Assembly: GCF_003412455.1 (NCBI RefSeq)
Contig: NZ_QTJU01000001.1
Location: 682,001-746,000, forward strand
Reading direction: 5' to 3'
Length of the DNA stretch: 64,000 nucleotides
Origin: Deminuibacter soli
GTDB taxonomy: Bacteria; Bacteroidota; Bacteroidia; Chitinophagales; Chitinophagaceae
Within the stretch, counting starts at the first letter, position 1. The number at the start of each line of letters is the position of its first letter. Below, piece after piece: positions 16,956 through 25,150 of the stretch. A model generated the notes under the pieces. That model was not told the origin of the DNA. It searched no databases and worked only from the letters and a program-made list of their open reading frames with translations. The translations under genes were made by a program, and so were the position numbers.

Positions 16956-19900
16956 TCATTTAAAGTTTACATTAACACCAAAAGCAAATGTGCGCGGCGT
17001 GGGGTAGGCATTGAGTTCAATACCGGCGCTCAGCGGACTGGTATTGCCCGTTGTGGCCGAGGTGGTGCTGCCCACCAGCTCAGGCGTAAAACCCGAATAG
17101 CCTGTTATGGTGAACAGGTTTTGCGAAGTGAGGTAAAACCTTATGGAACTGGCAGGGAATTTTTCACCCAGCACTTTGGATGAAAGTGTATAACCAAGGG
17201 TGAGGTTGTTCATGCGCAAAAACGAACCCGATTCTACAAAATAGGTAGAAGCAGGTGTGTTCTGGTCAATGGTGATCGGGTCTGTGGTTGACGGATGGTT
17301 TGCACTGAAACGTTTGTTGAAATAATCCGCTTCTACATTATCCCGGCTATCGTAACGGTAGGCTTTTTTACCATTGTATATTTTGTTGCCGAGGTTGCCA
17401 TACAAATCAGCAGACAAGTCCCATGCTTTATAATTCACACCGAAATTAAAACCAAAGTAAAACTTGGGTTGATAAGAACCTGCATTAAAGCGATCGTCCG
17501 GCGTTATTTTACCATCGCCGTTGCGGTCGGCATATTTCAGCTGACCAGGTTTCGCATCCGGTTGTATCAGCGTGCCGTCTTTGGCCTTGTAGTTGTTGAT
17601 CTCATCCTGGCTCTGGAAAACGCCCAGTGACTGCAGCACGTAAAATGTACCAATCGGCACCCCCTGGTATGAGTATGTCACATAACTCTGTTGCCCCACA
17701 GCACCGTCAAACAAAGGCTGCCCGTCTTTCAGGTCATCAATTTTATTGGTATTGAAAGTTCCGTTTACACCAACTGTATAGTGAAAGTCTTTACTGATAT
17801 TATCTTTCCAGTTCAGGCCAAATTCAAAACCCTTGTTGCTGAATGAGGCGGCATTGGTAATATACTGCCCGTCAGGGTCGCCCAGTATACCCGGTATGTT
17901 TACTTTAATCAACGCATTCTTCGTTGTTTTTTTGTAGTACGTAAACTCACCGGTCAGCTTGTTTTTCAGCATGCCGAATTCCAGTCCGAAATCAGTTTCC
18001 TGCAGCGTTTCCCATTGAAGATTTTTATCTTTGATATCCTGTATCGCCGTACCCTGCAGAATCTGCCCGTTAAAATAATACGGGATATTCGGCGTGGCGG
18101 TTACAATAAACAGCGATGGGTCAATATTGTCGTTGGCCACACGTCCCCAGCTGGCTTTTAATTTCAGCAGGTTAAACAACTTCTGGTTGTCCATGAATTT
18201 CTCGCGCGATATAATCCATGCACCACCTATTGATGGCGAGGTTTCATAACGGTTTTGCGTAGAAAATTTCGACGTACCATCGTAACGCACAGAAGCTGTC
18301 AGCAGGTACTTTTGATCAAATGCATAGTTCACACGGCCCAGGTAAGATATCTTATGTGTAATGGTAGCAAGGTTATCGTTGGTGGCCGTTGTTGGGTCGC
18401 CGGCATACAGGTACCACAGGTCAGGATTAGGCGACACGTTTTTTACCGCACCTGTTAAATATTCATTGTGCGCACCATATACCAGGAAACCACCCAGCAC
18501 GGTAAGATCGCTTTTGCCAAACGATTTGGTGTACGTAGCCGTATTATCCCAGGTATAGATAAAGTTGTTATCCCTGCGGTTGGTGAGCTGACTTAAATCA
18601 TTGCGCTGGTTACCACCCTGTGTTAAAAAGGTAGTGGTATCGCCGGTTTGATAAAACTGGTAGTTATACGTTTTGCGGTTGGCATTGTACCAGTCTGCAT
18701 TAAACATCGACTTCAGTGTAAGCGAACGGATGGGTTTGTATTCCAGTCCGAATGCGCCCTGCAGCCTGTTATCATATAAAGTATTGCTTACGCTTTCTAT
18801 GTCCAGCACCGGGTTACCTACATTTTGAAATGCGGAAGTATTACCATAACGCCCGCCTATTTTCGATGGAATAACCGGTGAGGCACGGTATGCATCATTG
18901 TAAGCACCCACCAGGTTTACGTCATTGGTTTTACCGTTGGTATACGATGCCTGCGTAATCAGCTTCAGCTTATTGTTAATACTGTAAGTGTTGTTCGAGC
19001 GCAGGCTGTAGCGCCTGTACTTGTTGTCGATAATAATACCCTGGTCTTCATAATAACCGGCGCTGAAATAATATTTCACCGCTTCCGTACCACCCGAGAG
19101 TGATACTACCTGGTTGGTATTTATGCCCGTACGCAGCACTGCATCGTACCAGTCTGTATTCGAAGGATTGGAGGGTATCACCAGCGATGGCGTGGCATCT
19201 TTCTGGTAATCGGCATATTGCTGGGCATCAGCCAGCTTCACTTTGCGGGCTATTTTGCGGGTACCTACCGAGCCTGTATAACTCACCATCGGCTTGCCGG
19301 TTTTACCTTGTTTGGTAGTGATGATGATAACACCGTTACCACCACTTAAACCATAGATAGCCTGTGAAGACGCATCTTTCAAAATGTCTACGCTTACAAT
19401 GTCGGCTGTATTGATATTGCGGATATCATTTGTTAGCACCCCGTCTACCACGTACAGCGGGTCTGCACCTGCCAGCATGGTACCCGTACCCCTGATGCGT
19501 ACCGTAGGCTGTGAGTTGGGCGCACCCGAACTGATAATCTGCACGCCTGCAGCCTTGCCCTGCAATGCCTGTGTAGCTGTTTGCACCGGTTGTTTTACCA
19601 GTTCTTCCCCCTTCACGCTGGCTACCGCACCGGTTAAATCCCTTTTGCGTTGTGTACCATAACCTACCACCACCACATCGCCCAGTTGCCCGCCCGAAGG
19701 GGTAAGGGTTACGTTGATCATGGTTTTACCGGTTACAGACTGCTCTACGCTGTCGTAACCAATATAACTGAATACCAGAATAGACAGGTCACTCACCGTA
19801 ATGGCATAGTCACCCGTATTATTGGTGGTGGTTCCTTTGGTACCACCTTTTACCTGTATGGAAACATTGGGCAGTGGCGCGCCTGTTTCATTCACTACTT

Positions 19901-20054
19901 TGCCGCGAATGGTAATATCATCGTAGTACCCGGCATAGGCAGCAGCCGTAAATAGCAGCCAGCAACCGGCAAGCAGAAACAAGGCACGCAAACCGGCAGC
20001 AGCATGCCGGCGCCCGGTGCGGTGCACCGGAGGGTGTTGTAATAAATACTTCAT
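16956..20054 (-). CDS. SusC-like TonB-dependent outer-membrane transporter
   Basis: This 1032-residue SusC/RagA-type porin imports oligosaccharides with energy from TonB. After an export signal (LFLLAGCWLLFTAAAYA) comes a carboxypeptidase-regulatory-like domain (ITIRGKVVNETGAPLPNVSIQVKGG, about 48-120). The TonB box and plug follow, with the family hallmark DVVVVGYGTQ near 136, and then the barrel ending in FGVNVNFK. There is no N-terminal anti-sigma-interacting extension, which fits the lack of an ECF sigma gene beside it. It is the first gene of the locus and is divergent from paaA. Confidence 0.96.
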   Translation of the reverse strand: MKYLLQHPPVHRTGRRHAAAGLRALFLLAGCWLLFTAAAYAGYYDDITIRGKVVNETGAPLPNVSIQVKGGTKGTTTNNTGDYAITVSDLSILVFSYIGYDSVEQSVTGKTMINVTLTPSGGQLGDVVVVGYGTQRKRDLTGAVASVKGEELVKQPVQTATQALQGKAAGVQIISSGAPNSQPTVRIRGTGTMLAGADPLYVVDGVLTNDIRNINTADIVSVDILKDASSQAIYGLSGGNGVIIITTKQGKTGKPMVSYTGSVGTRKIARKVKLADAQQYADYQKDATPSLVIPSNPSNTDWYDAVLRTGINTNQVVSLSGGTEAVKYYFSAGYYEDQGIIIDNKYRRYSLRSNNTYSINNKLKLITQASYTNGKTNDVNLVGAYNDAYRASPVIPSKIGGRYGNTSAFQNVGNPVLDIESVSNTLYDNRLQGAFGLEYKPIRSLTLKSMFNADWYNANRKTYNYQFYQTGDTTTFLTQGGNQRNDLSQLTNRRDNNFIYTWDNTATYTKSFGKSDLTVLGGFLVYGAHNEYLTGAVKNVSPNPDLWYLYAGDPTTATNDNLATITHKISYLGRVNYAFDQKYLLTASVRYDGTSKFSTQNRYETSPSIGGAWIISREKFMDNQKLFNLLKLKASWGRVANDNIDPSLFIVTATPNIPYYFNGQILQGTAIQDIKDKNLQWETLQETDFGLEFGMLKNKLTGEFTYYKKTTKNALIKVNIPGILGDPDGQYITNAASFSNKGFEFGLNWKDNISKDFHYTVGVNGTFNTNKIDDLKDGQPLFDGAVGQQSYVTYSYQGVPIGTFYVLQSLGVFQSQDEINNYKAKDGTLIQPDAKPGQLKYADRNGDGKITPDDRFNAGSYQPKFYFGFNFGVNYKAWDLSADLYGNLGNKIYNGKKAYRYDSRDNVEADYFNKRFSANHPSTTDPITIDQNTPASTYFVESGSFLRMNNLTLGYTLSSKVLGEKFPASSIRFYLTSQNLFTITGYSGFTPELVGSTTSATTGNTSPLSAGIELNAYPTPRTFAFGVNVNFK

Positions 20055-20295
20055 TGGAATGTGTTTAATTAAGTAGCCACCGGTACACTGTATTGCATTA
20101 AATGCATACCGGTAAAATCCGAAACCATCTTGGTTTATTTACGGCAGGTTGCTCAGAACAATGAGGGTGTTGTTAAAGGTCGGGGTGCAGTTGGATTTTG
20201 ACCAGACAATAGGTTGCGCATTAAACACTACAAAGACAAGCATTATAAGCGAATTGTTGCACATACGTAGCGTAGAATTTGATGTATATTTACAA

Positions 20296-20311
20296 ACTAA
20301 CAAACGTTAGT
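20296..20311. promoter_or_regulatory. Palindromic operator, PaaR-like, upstream of paaA
   Basis: ACTAAC-AAAC-GTTAGT is a perfect 6-base inverted repeat with a 4-base spacer. The inner 14 bases CTAACAAACGTTAG fit the published Thermus PaaR consensus CNAACGNNCGTTNG at all but one fixed position. It ends 18 bases before the -7 box of paaA, so a bound repressor would block the promoter. Confidence 0.6.
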
Positions 20312-20328
20312 GATTGTCAAAAAAAGCG

Positions 20329-20336
20329 TATTTTTG
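20329..20336 (+). promoter_or_regulatory. -7 promoter box of paaABCD
   Basis: TATTTTTG fits TAnnTTTG and lies 16 bases before the paaA ATG at 20353. This placement is the main reason to prefer that ATG over an upstream in-frame TTG/GTG start near 20314. Confidence 0.6.
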
Positions 20337-20352
20337 GAACAAACAGCGCATC

Positions 20353-21303
20353 ATGGAAACAGTCGAGATCACGTGCCCCGACCAGGTGTTCCTGGACAAG
20401 CTGGACAGGGAGTTGAAAATTGAGCCGAAAGACTGGATGCCGGAACCTTACCGGCAAACACTCATCCGGCAGATAAGTCAGCATGCGCACAGTGAAATTG
20501 TAGGCATGCTGCCCGAAGGCAACTGGATTACCCGCGCCCCATCGTTAAAGCGCAAAGCCATATTGCTCGCCAAAGTGCAGGATGAAGCAGGCCATGGCCT
20601 ATACCTGTACGCCGCAGCAGAAACACTGGGCATTTCACGCGAAAAAATGTACCAGCAGCTGCACAACGGCAAGGCCAAATATTCGTCCATATTTAATTAT
20701 CCCACGCTTAGCTGGGCCGATATAGGCGCCATTGGCTGGCTGGTAGACGGTGCTGCCATTATGAACCAGGTGCCCTTGTGCCGCAACAGTTACGGGCCTT
20801 ATGCCCGTGCCATGGTGCGCATTTGCAAGGAAGAAAGCTTTCACCAGCGCCAGGGCTTTGAAATTCTGCTCACGCTTAGCCGCGGCACCCCGCAGCAGCG
20901 CGCAATGGCACAGGATGCCGTTAACCGCTGGTGGTGGCCCAGCATGATGATGTTTGGCCCGCCCGATGCCTCCTCACCCCATACGCAGCAAAGCATGCGC
21001 TGGAAAATTAAACGTTTCACCAACGACGAGCTGCGGCAGAAGTTTGTAGATATCTGCGCAGAACAGGCAACTATTCTCGGCTTCTCCCTGCCCGATCCGC
21101 TGTTGAAATGGAATGCAACCACCGGTCATTTCGACTTTGGCCCCATTAACTGGGACGAGTTTAACCAGGTGATCAACGGCAACGGCCCCTGCAACAAAGA
21201 ACGCCTCGATGCCCGCCGCAAAGCCTGGGACGATGGTGAATGGGTACGCGAAGCTGCAGAAGCACATGCCGCCAAACAAAAAACAAAGGCTGCCGCAGCC
21301 TGA
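20353..21303 (+). CDS. paaA: 1,2-phenylacetyl-CoA epoxidase subunit PaaA
   Basis: PaaA is the catalytic di-iron subunit of the multicomponent epoxidase that activates the aromatic ring of phenylacetyl-CoA with O2. From the ATG at 20353 it has 316 residues, the usual size. Iron-ligand type motifs are visible ([14 protein letters not shown] and [15 protein letters not shown]), as is [26 protein letters not shown], typical of PaaA. It is the first gene of a tight plus-strand operon, paaA-paaB-paaC-paaD-paaG, and overlaps a regulatory region shared with the divergent susC. Confidence 0.96.
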   Translation: METVEITCPDQVFLDKLDRELKIEPKDWMPEPYRQTLIRQISQHAHSEIVGMLPEGNWITRAPSLKRKAILLAKVQDEAGHGLYLYAAAETLGISREKMYQQLHNGKAKYSSIFNYPTLSWADIGAIGWLVDGAAIMNQVPLCRNSYGPYARAMVRICKEESFHQRQGFEILLTLSRGTPQQRAMAQDAVNRWWWPSMMMFGPPDASSPHTQQSMRWKIKRFTNDELRQKFVDICAEQATILGFSLPDPLLKWNATTGHFDFGPINWDEFNQVINGNGPCNKERLDARRKAWDDGEWVREAAEAHAAKQKTKAAAA

Positions 21304-21322
21304 TAACACAAACAATACACCC

Positions 21323-21607
21323 ATGCATACAGACTGGCCTTTGTGGGAGGTTTTTATCCGCAGCAAACAGGGACTTGATCATAAACACGTGGGCAGCCTG
21401 CATGCAGCAGATGCGCAGATGGCCATTGAAAATGCCCGCGATGTATACACCCGCCGTATGGAGGGTGTAAGCATATGGGTGGTGCAAAGCAGCGATATAC
21501 ACGCCAGCAATCCCGATGACGCAGAAAGCCTGTACGATCCCGCGAACGACAAGGCCTACCGGCATCCCACGTTTTACGATTTGCCCGACGAGCTCAGGCA
21601 TATGTAA
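21323..21607 (+). CDS. paaB: 1,2-phenylacetyl-CoA epoxidase subunit PaaB
   Basis: PaaB is a small non-catalytic subunit that bridges PaaA/PaaC heterodimers in the epoxidase. Starting at the ATG at 21323 it has 94 residues, matching the family (MHTDWPLWEVFIRSKQGLDH, HVGSLHAADAQMAIENARDVYTRR). The frame is open further upstream, but that part overlaps paaA and is not part of the protein. It lies 19 bases after paaA. Confidence 0.95.
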   Translation: MHTDWPLWEVFIRSKQGLDHKHVGSLHAADAQMAIENARDVYTRRMEGVSIWVVQSSDIHASNPDDAESLYDPANDKAYRHPTFYDLPDELRHM

Positions 21608-21625
21608 CCAAACCCGCAACACAAC

Positions 21626-22441
21626 ATGCAAACAATGCCCGCATCTTTATTACCCGATACAACCATTATCAACACCAACGCGCGTATCAGTTATGTGTTG
21701 TACCTGGCAGATAATGCATTGATACTGGGTCACCGCAACAGCGAATGGTGTGGCCATGGCCCTGCACTGGAACAGGATATCGCCTTATCCAACATCGCAC
21801 TCGACCTGCTGGGCCAGGCACGCCACCTGTACCAGTATGCAGCGGAATTGTATAACCAACTTAATCCATCGGCGCCTGTTACAGAAGATCATCTCGCCTA
21901 CCTGCGCGATGTAAGGGATTTCCGCAACTGCCTGCTTGCAGAACAGCCCAACGGGCACTGGGGGCAAACGGTATTGCGACAGTTCTTCTTCAGCTGCTGG
22001 CAATATTATTTCTATCAGCAATTGCAGCATAGCAACGACACACAGCTGCAGGCCATTGCCATAAAATCGCTCAAAGAAGTAACCTATCACCTGCGCTGGA
22101 GCAGTGAATGGGTGATCCGCCTTGGTGATGGTACTGCGGAAAGCAAAACCCGCATGCAGCAGGCTGCCGCCGATTTGTGGCCCTACACGCATGAATTGTT
22201 TCAACCCGCAGCCTTTGAACAGGAAGCTGTATCTGCCGGTTATGGTGTTACACCGGGCAGCATTGAAAAGGATTGTCTTGGCAGAATACAACATATATTT
22301 TCGGAAGCTACGCTGTCTGTCCCGGTTACGCAACCAGGCCTGCACAGCGGCGGTAAAACAGGTGTACATACGGAACACCTTGGCTTTATACTCGCCGAAA
22401 TGCAGTTTTTACAACGCGCCTACCCCGGCAGTGAATGGTAA
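21626..22441 (+). CDS. paaC: 1,2-phenylacetyl-CoA epoxidase subunit PaaC
   Basis: PaaC is the structural ferritin-like partner of PaaA. The 271-residue protein shows YLADNALILGHRNSEWCGHGPALEQDIALSNIALDLLGQAR near the N-terminus and the family end GGKTGVHTEHLGFILAEMQFLQRAYPG. A second possible start lies three codons later (21635). It is 18 bases downstream of paaB and 12 bases upstream of paaD. Confidence 0.95.
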   Translation: MQTMPASLLPDTTIINTNARISYVLYLADNALILGHRNSEWCGHGPALEQDIALSNIALDLLGQARHLYQYAAELYNQLNPSAPVTEDHLAYLRDVRDFRNCLLAEQPNGHWGQTVLRQFFFSCWQYYFYQQLQHSNDTQLQAIAIKSLKEVTYHLRWSSEWVIRLGDGTAESKTRMQQAAADLWPYTHELFQPAAFEQEAVSAGYGVTPGSIEKDCLGRIQHIFSEATLSVPVTQPGLHSGGKTGVHTEHLGFILAEMQFLQRAYPGSEW

Positions 22442-22453
22442 ACCCGATAAACT

Positions 22454-22960
22454 ATGACAACAAGCCCGCAACCGTTAACAACGGCGAACATATGGCAGGT
22501 ACTGGAAACCGTGCACGACCCGGAAATACCCGTGCTGTCTGTAATTGACCTGGGCATTGTACGCGAAGTAACCGTGCAGCAAAACGAAGTGCACATCACC
22601 ATTACCCCTACCTATTCCGGCTGCCCTGCTGTTGATGCTATCCGTATGCACATACGGCTGGCCCTGTTACAGCAAGGCATACACGATATACATATTCATA
22701 CCAGCCTTTCGCCTGCATGGACAACCGAATGGCTTACCGAGGCAGGCAAAAACAAACTCAAAAGCTATGGCATTGCCCCGCCGCTGCACCTGCAGCAGGT
22801 ATGCTCACCCGATGCATTTCAGCGCGAAGAGGCCGTGCCCTGCCCACGCTGCAACAGCCACAACACGCATATGATCAGCCGTTTTGGCGCCACGGCCTGC
22901 AAAGCGCTGTACCAGTGCAACGACTGCCACGAGCCGTTTGATTATTTCAAATGCCATTAA
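22454..22960 (+). CDS. paaD: 1,2-phenylacetyl-CoA epoxidase assembly protein PaaD
   Basis: PaaD belongs to the MIP18/DUF59 family and is thought to help mature the iron sites of the epoxidase. The 168 residues start with the DUF59 domain (VHDPEIPVLSVIDLGIVREV, PTYSGCPAVDAIR) and end in a zinc-ribbon-like module with two CxxC pairs (CPRC and CNDC). It is embedded in the paa operon between paaC and the enoyl-CoA hydratase gene. Confidence 0.94.
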   Translation: MTTSPQPLTTANIWQVLETVHDPEIPVLSVIDLGIVREVTVQQNEVHITITPTYSGCPAVDAIRMHIRLALLQQGIHDIHIHTSLSPAWTTEWLTEAGKNKLKSYGIAPPLHLQQVCSPDAFQREEAVPCPRCNSHNTHMISRFGATACKALYQCNDCHEPFDYFKCH

Positions 22961-22981
22961 CACCTAAAACTGCCCCCATCC

Positions 22982-23761
22982 ATGGACGCATCCGTTTTAT
23001 TCTCTATCGAAGATCAGGTTGCCTGCATCACCTTGAACAGGCCTGCCAAACTCAACTCCTTTAACCGCGAAATGGCCCTGCTGCTGCAACAATTGCTGCA
23101 CACCTGCCACACCTCGCCCGAAGTGCGTTGTGTACATATCACCGGTGCAGGCAAAGGCTTTTCTGCCGGGCAGGATCTGGCAGAAGTGACCGACCCCGAC
23201 GGACCAGGCATGCAGCGCATTTTAAGTGAACACTATAACCCGGTTATTCTACAGATACGCCGGCTCGGCAAACCAGTGGTGGCCGCTGTAAACGGCGTGG
23301 CCGCAGGCGCAGGCGCCAACATTGCGCTTTGCTGCGATATTGTACTGGCAGCCGAAAACGCCAGCTTTATCCAGGCATTTTCTAAAATAGGTTTGATACC
23401 TGACAGCGGCGGCACCTTCTTTCTGCCACGGTTGATTGGCTGGCAAAAAGCTTCTGCATTAGCTATGCTGGGCGACAAAGTAAGCGCAGCCGAAGCTGCA
23501 CAAATGGGCATGATTTATAAAACCCTGCCCGAAGAAAACTTCACCGCGCAAACCATGGCTATTGCCAAACAACTGGCAACCATGCCTACGCATGCGCTCG
23601 CACTCATCAAGCAGGCCATGAACAGCAGCCTCAGCAACACACTGGAAACCCAGCTGCACCAGGAAGACCAGTTGCAGCAACAGGCCGCCCGCACGGCAGA
23701 TTTTAAAGAAGGCATACAGGCGTTCATGGAAAAAAGAACACCCGTATTTACAGGTTCATAG
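22982..23761 (+). CDS. paaG: Enoyl-CoA hydratase/isomerase, PaaG-like
   Basis: The 259-residue crotonase-fold enzyme most likely converts the ring epoxide of phenylacetyl-CoA to oxepin-CoA, as PaaG does. Oxyanion-hole regions are GAGKGFSAGQDLAEV and VNGVAAGAGANIALCCDIVLAA, and the fold continues through SKIGLIPDSGGTFFLPRLIG. Its place, 21 bases after paaD, supports PaaG over a general beta-oxidation hydratase (PaaF). The later pathway genes paaZ, paaH, paaJ and the phenylacetate ligase paaK are not in this window. Confidence 0.88.
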   Translation: MDASVLFSIEDQVACITLNRPAKLNSFNREMALLLQQLLHTCHTSPEVRCVHITGAGKGFSAGQDLAEVTDPDGPGMQRILSEHYNPVILQIRRLGKPVVAAVNGVAAGAGANIALCCDIVLAAENASFIQAFSKIGLIPDSGGTFFLPRLIGWQKASALAMLGDKVSAAEAAQMGMIYKTLPEENFTAQTMAIAKQLATMPTHALALIKQAMNSSLSNTLETQLHQEDQLQQQAARTADFKEGIQAFMEKRTPVFTGS

Positions 23762-23765
23762 TTAT

Positions 23766-23875
23766 ACACCTAACGACGTTCAGTTAAGTGCTTTGCATAC
23801 GCCTTTGCGCCCTTGCTCCATTGCGCGCCTTGCGTGAAAAAAGAGCTTAACTAAACTGCATTGTTTACACACGCA
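23766..23875. repeat. Intergenic stem-loop element between paaG and paaY
   Basis: This gap of about 127 bases contains AACG-A-CGTT (23772-23780) and then CAGTTAAG. About 60 bases on comes the complement CTTAACT. Inside the loop there are repeated TTTGCGCC and TTGCGTG units. It resembles a mobile or dispersed stem-loop more than a coding region. Whether AACGACGTT is a second PaaR half-site pair is uncertain. Confidence 0.4.
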
Positions 23876-23888
23876 TCAATTATTTCGC

Positions 23889-24497
23889 ATGTTTTACGCA
23901 TTCAACGAATTTATTCCCGTAGTACACCCTTCCGCTTTTGTACACCCGCAGGCTGCCGTAACAGGCAATGTCATCATCGGTAAAAATGTATACATCGGGC
24001 CCGGTGCAGCCATACGGGGCGACTGGGGCGCCATTGTTATTGAAGATGGATGCAATGTGCAGGAAAACTGTACCATACACATGTTTCCCGGCGTTACGGT
24101 TGTATTGAAAGAAGCTGCGCATATTGGCCACGGCGCTATTGTACATGGCGCCACCATTGGCCGCAACTGCCTGGTAGGTATGAACAGTGTTTTGATGGAT
24201 AATGTAGATCTCGGGGATGAATGTATTGTAGGCGCATTAAGTTTTGTAAAAACAGGCACCATCATCCCGGCAAGAAGTGTGGTTGCCGGTAACCCCGCTA
24301 AAATTATTAAGGAAGTAAGTGATGAAATGCTCGCCTGGAAAACAGCCGGTACCGCTATTTACCAGCAACTGCCCGGTGATATGCACGCACACTGGCACCC
24401 CTGCGAGCCACTCGCCGAAATGCCCGCAAACAGGCAATCACCGGTGAATAATACATCGTACCAGCCCTGGCAACAGCAAAACAATAGCCCCGGTTAG
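23889..24497 (+). CDS. paaY: Hexapeptide-repeat protein PaaY (gamma-carbonic anhydrase-like)
   Basis: The 202-residue left-handed beta-helix protein is of the gamma-carbonic anhydrase/PaaY type. Successive hexapeptide turns run from VHPQAAVTGNVIIGKNVYIG to AHIGHGAIVHGATIGRNCLVG, with metal-type histidines in IHMFPG, HIGHGAIVH. In E. coli, PaaY is a thioesterase that rescues CoA from dead-end phenylacetate intermediates. It lies 127 bases after paaG and may be transcribed with the operon or separately. Confidence 0.88.
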   Translation: MFYAFNEFIPVVHPSAFVHPQAAVTGNVIIGKNVYIGPGAAIRGDWGAIVIEDGCNVQENCTIHMFPGVTVVLKEAAHIGHGAIVHGATIGRNCLVGMNSVLMDNVDLGDECIVGALSFVKTGTIIPARSVVAGNPAKIIKEVSDEMLAWKTAGTAIYQQLPGDMHAHWHPCEPLAEMPANRQSPVNNTSYQPWQQQNNSPG

Positions 24498-24530
24498 TAT
24501 AGCCTGAAAAGACATTTTCCCGCCATTGGC

Positions 24531-24585
24531 ACCAACAAGGCCTTGAACGATCCTCGAACGACCCCCCGACGATCTTCGGGCGATA
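24531..24585. repeat. Degenerate tandem repeat CGAACGATCC
   Basis: About four degenerate units with a period of 10-11 bases (TTGAACGATCC, TCGAACGACCC, CCCGACGATC, TTCGGGCGAT) lie in the 225-base gap between paaY and the next small gene. The period is close to one turn of DNA. I see no gene in the gap. Confidence 0.45.
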
Positions 24586-24722
24586 CTACTATTTGCGCCA
24601 AAACGGTATGCTACAACAGAACATTACCCCCAGTCAGCGTTACAACAGTTATTTCCTTAGATTTTAATAATTCAATAATATTTTCCGGTACGGTATATGC
24701 CTCATGAGGTGGAACTTAGCAT

Positions 24723-25052
24723 ATGCGCTTACCGGTTTTACTACTGCTGTTAGTCTGCATTGGCATTTGTTACCGCAAAGTTTTGCAGAGCAAACGCTAC
24801 GACTTTGTACGCCACCGCACCACCATTGATACGCTGTGCCAGGCCAACGGCATTGTGCGCAATATTGGTAACGATGATATTCCTGTTTACGTTATCTACT
24901 GCGAACGCCAGAATCTCCGCCTGCTTCCCTGCAACCTCCCCAACGGCTACCGCCAGCCCAACAAACCCGTTATCGTAAGCGGCAACCTCAAAGCCATGCA
25001 ACTCATGGAACATGAATACGGCGAATACTTCGAAATCACGGGAATCAGGTAA
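24723..25052 (+). CDS. Hypothetical small membrane-anchored or exported protein
   Basis: The 109-residue protein is not recognised. The first 20 residues form a hydrophobic export signal or anchor (MRLPVLLLLLVCIGICY). The rest is soluble, with four more cysteines. It precedes obgE by 98 bases, but the TTTGATGG repeat separates them, so co-transcription is uncertain. The start at the ATG at 24723 is the only reasonable one. Confidence 0.7.
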   Translation: MRLPVLLLLLVCIGICYRKVLQSKRYDFVRHRTTIDTLCQANGIVRNIGNDDIPVYVIYCERQNLRLLPCNLPNGYRQPNKPVIVSGNLKAMQLMEHEYGEYFEITGIR

Positions 25053-25057
25053 AATTG

Positions 25058-25115
25058 TTTGATGGTTTGATGGCTTGATGGTTTGATGGTTTATACCCAA
25101 CAATAAAACCATAAA
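25058..25115. repeat. TTTGATGG tandem repeat with inverted arm
   Basis: Four 8-base units (TTTGATGG, TTTGATGG, CTTGATGG, TTTGATGG) run from 25058 to 25089. After a 13-base loop they are followed by AAAACCATAAAGCCATGCA, an imperfect inverse complement. This is the clearest copy of the repeat family seen at 3712, 13910 and 26980. Confidence 0.7.
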
Positions 25116-25150
25116 GCCATGCAACAATTATTACAGATATTTGCAGCCAG

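Noticed and set aside
23889-24497. paaY as a plain carbonic anhydrase
   Set aside because: The fold fits, but its place after paaABCD-G makes the PaaY thioesterase role more likely.
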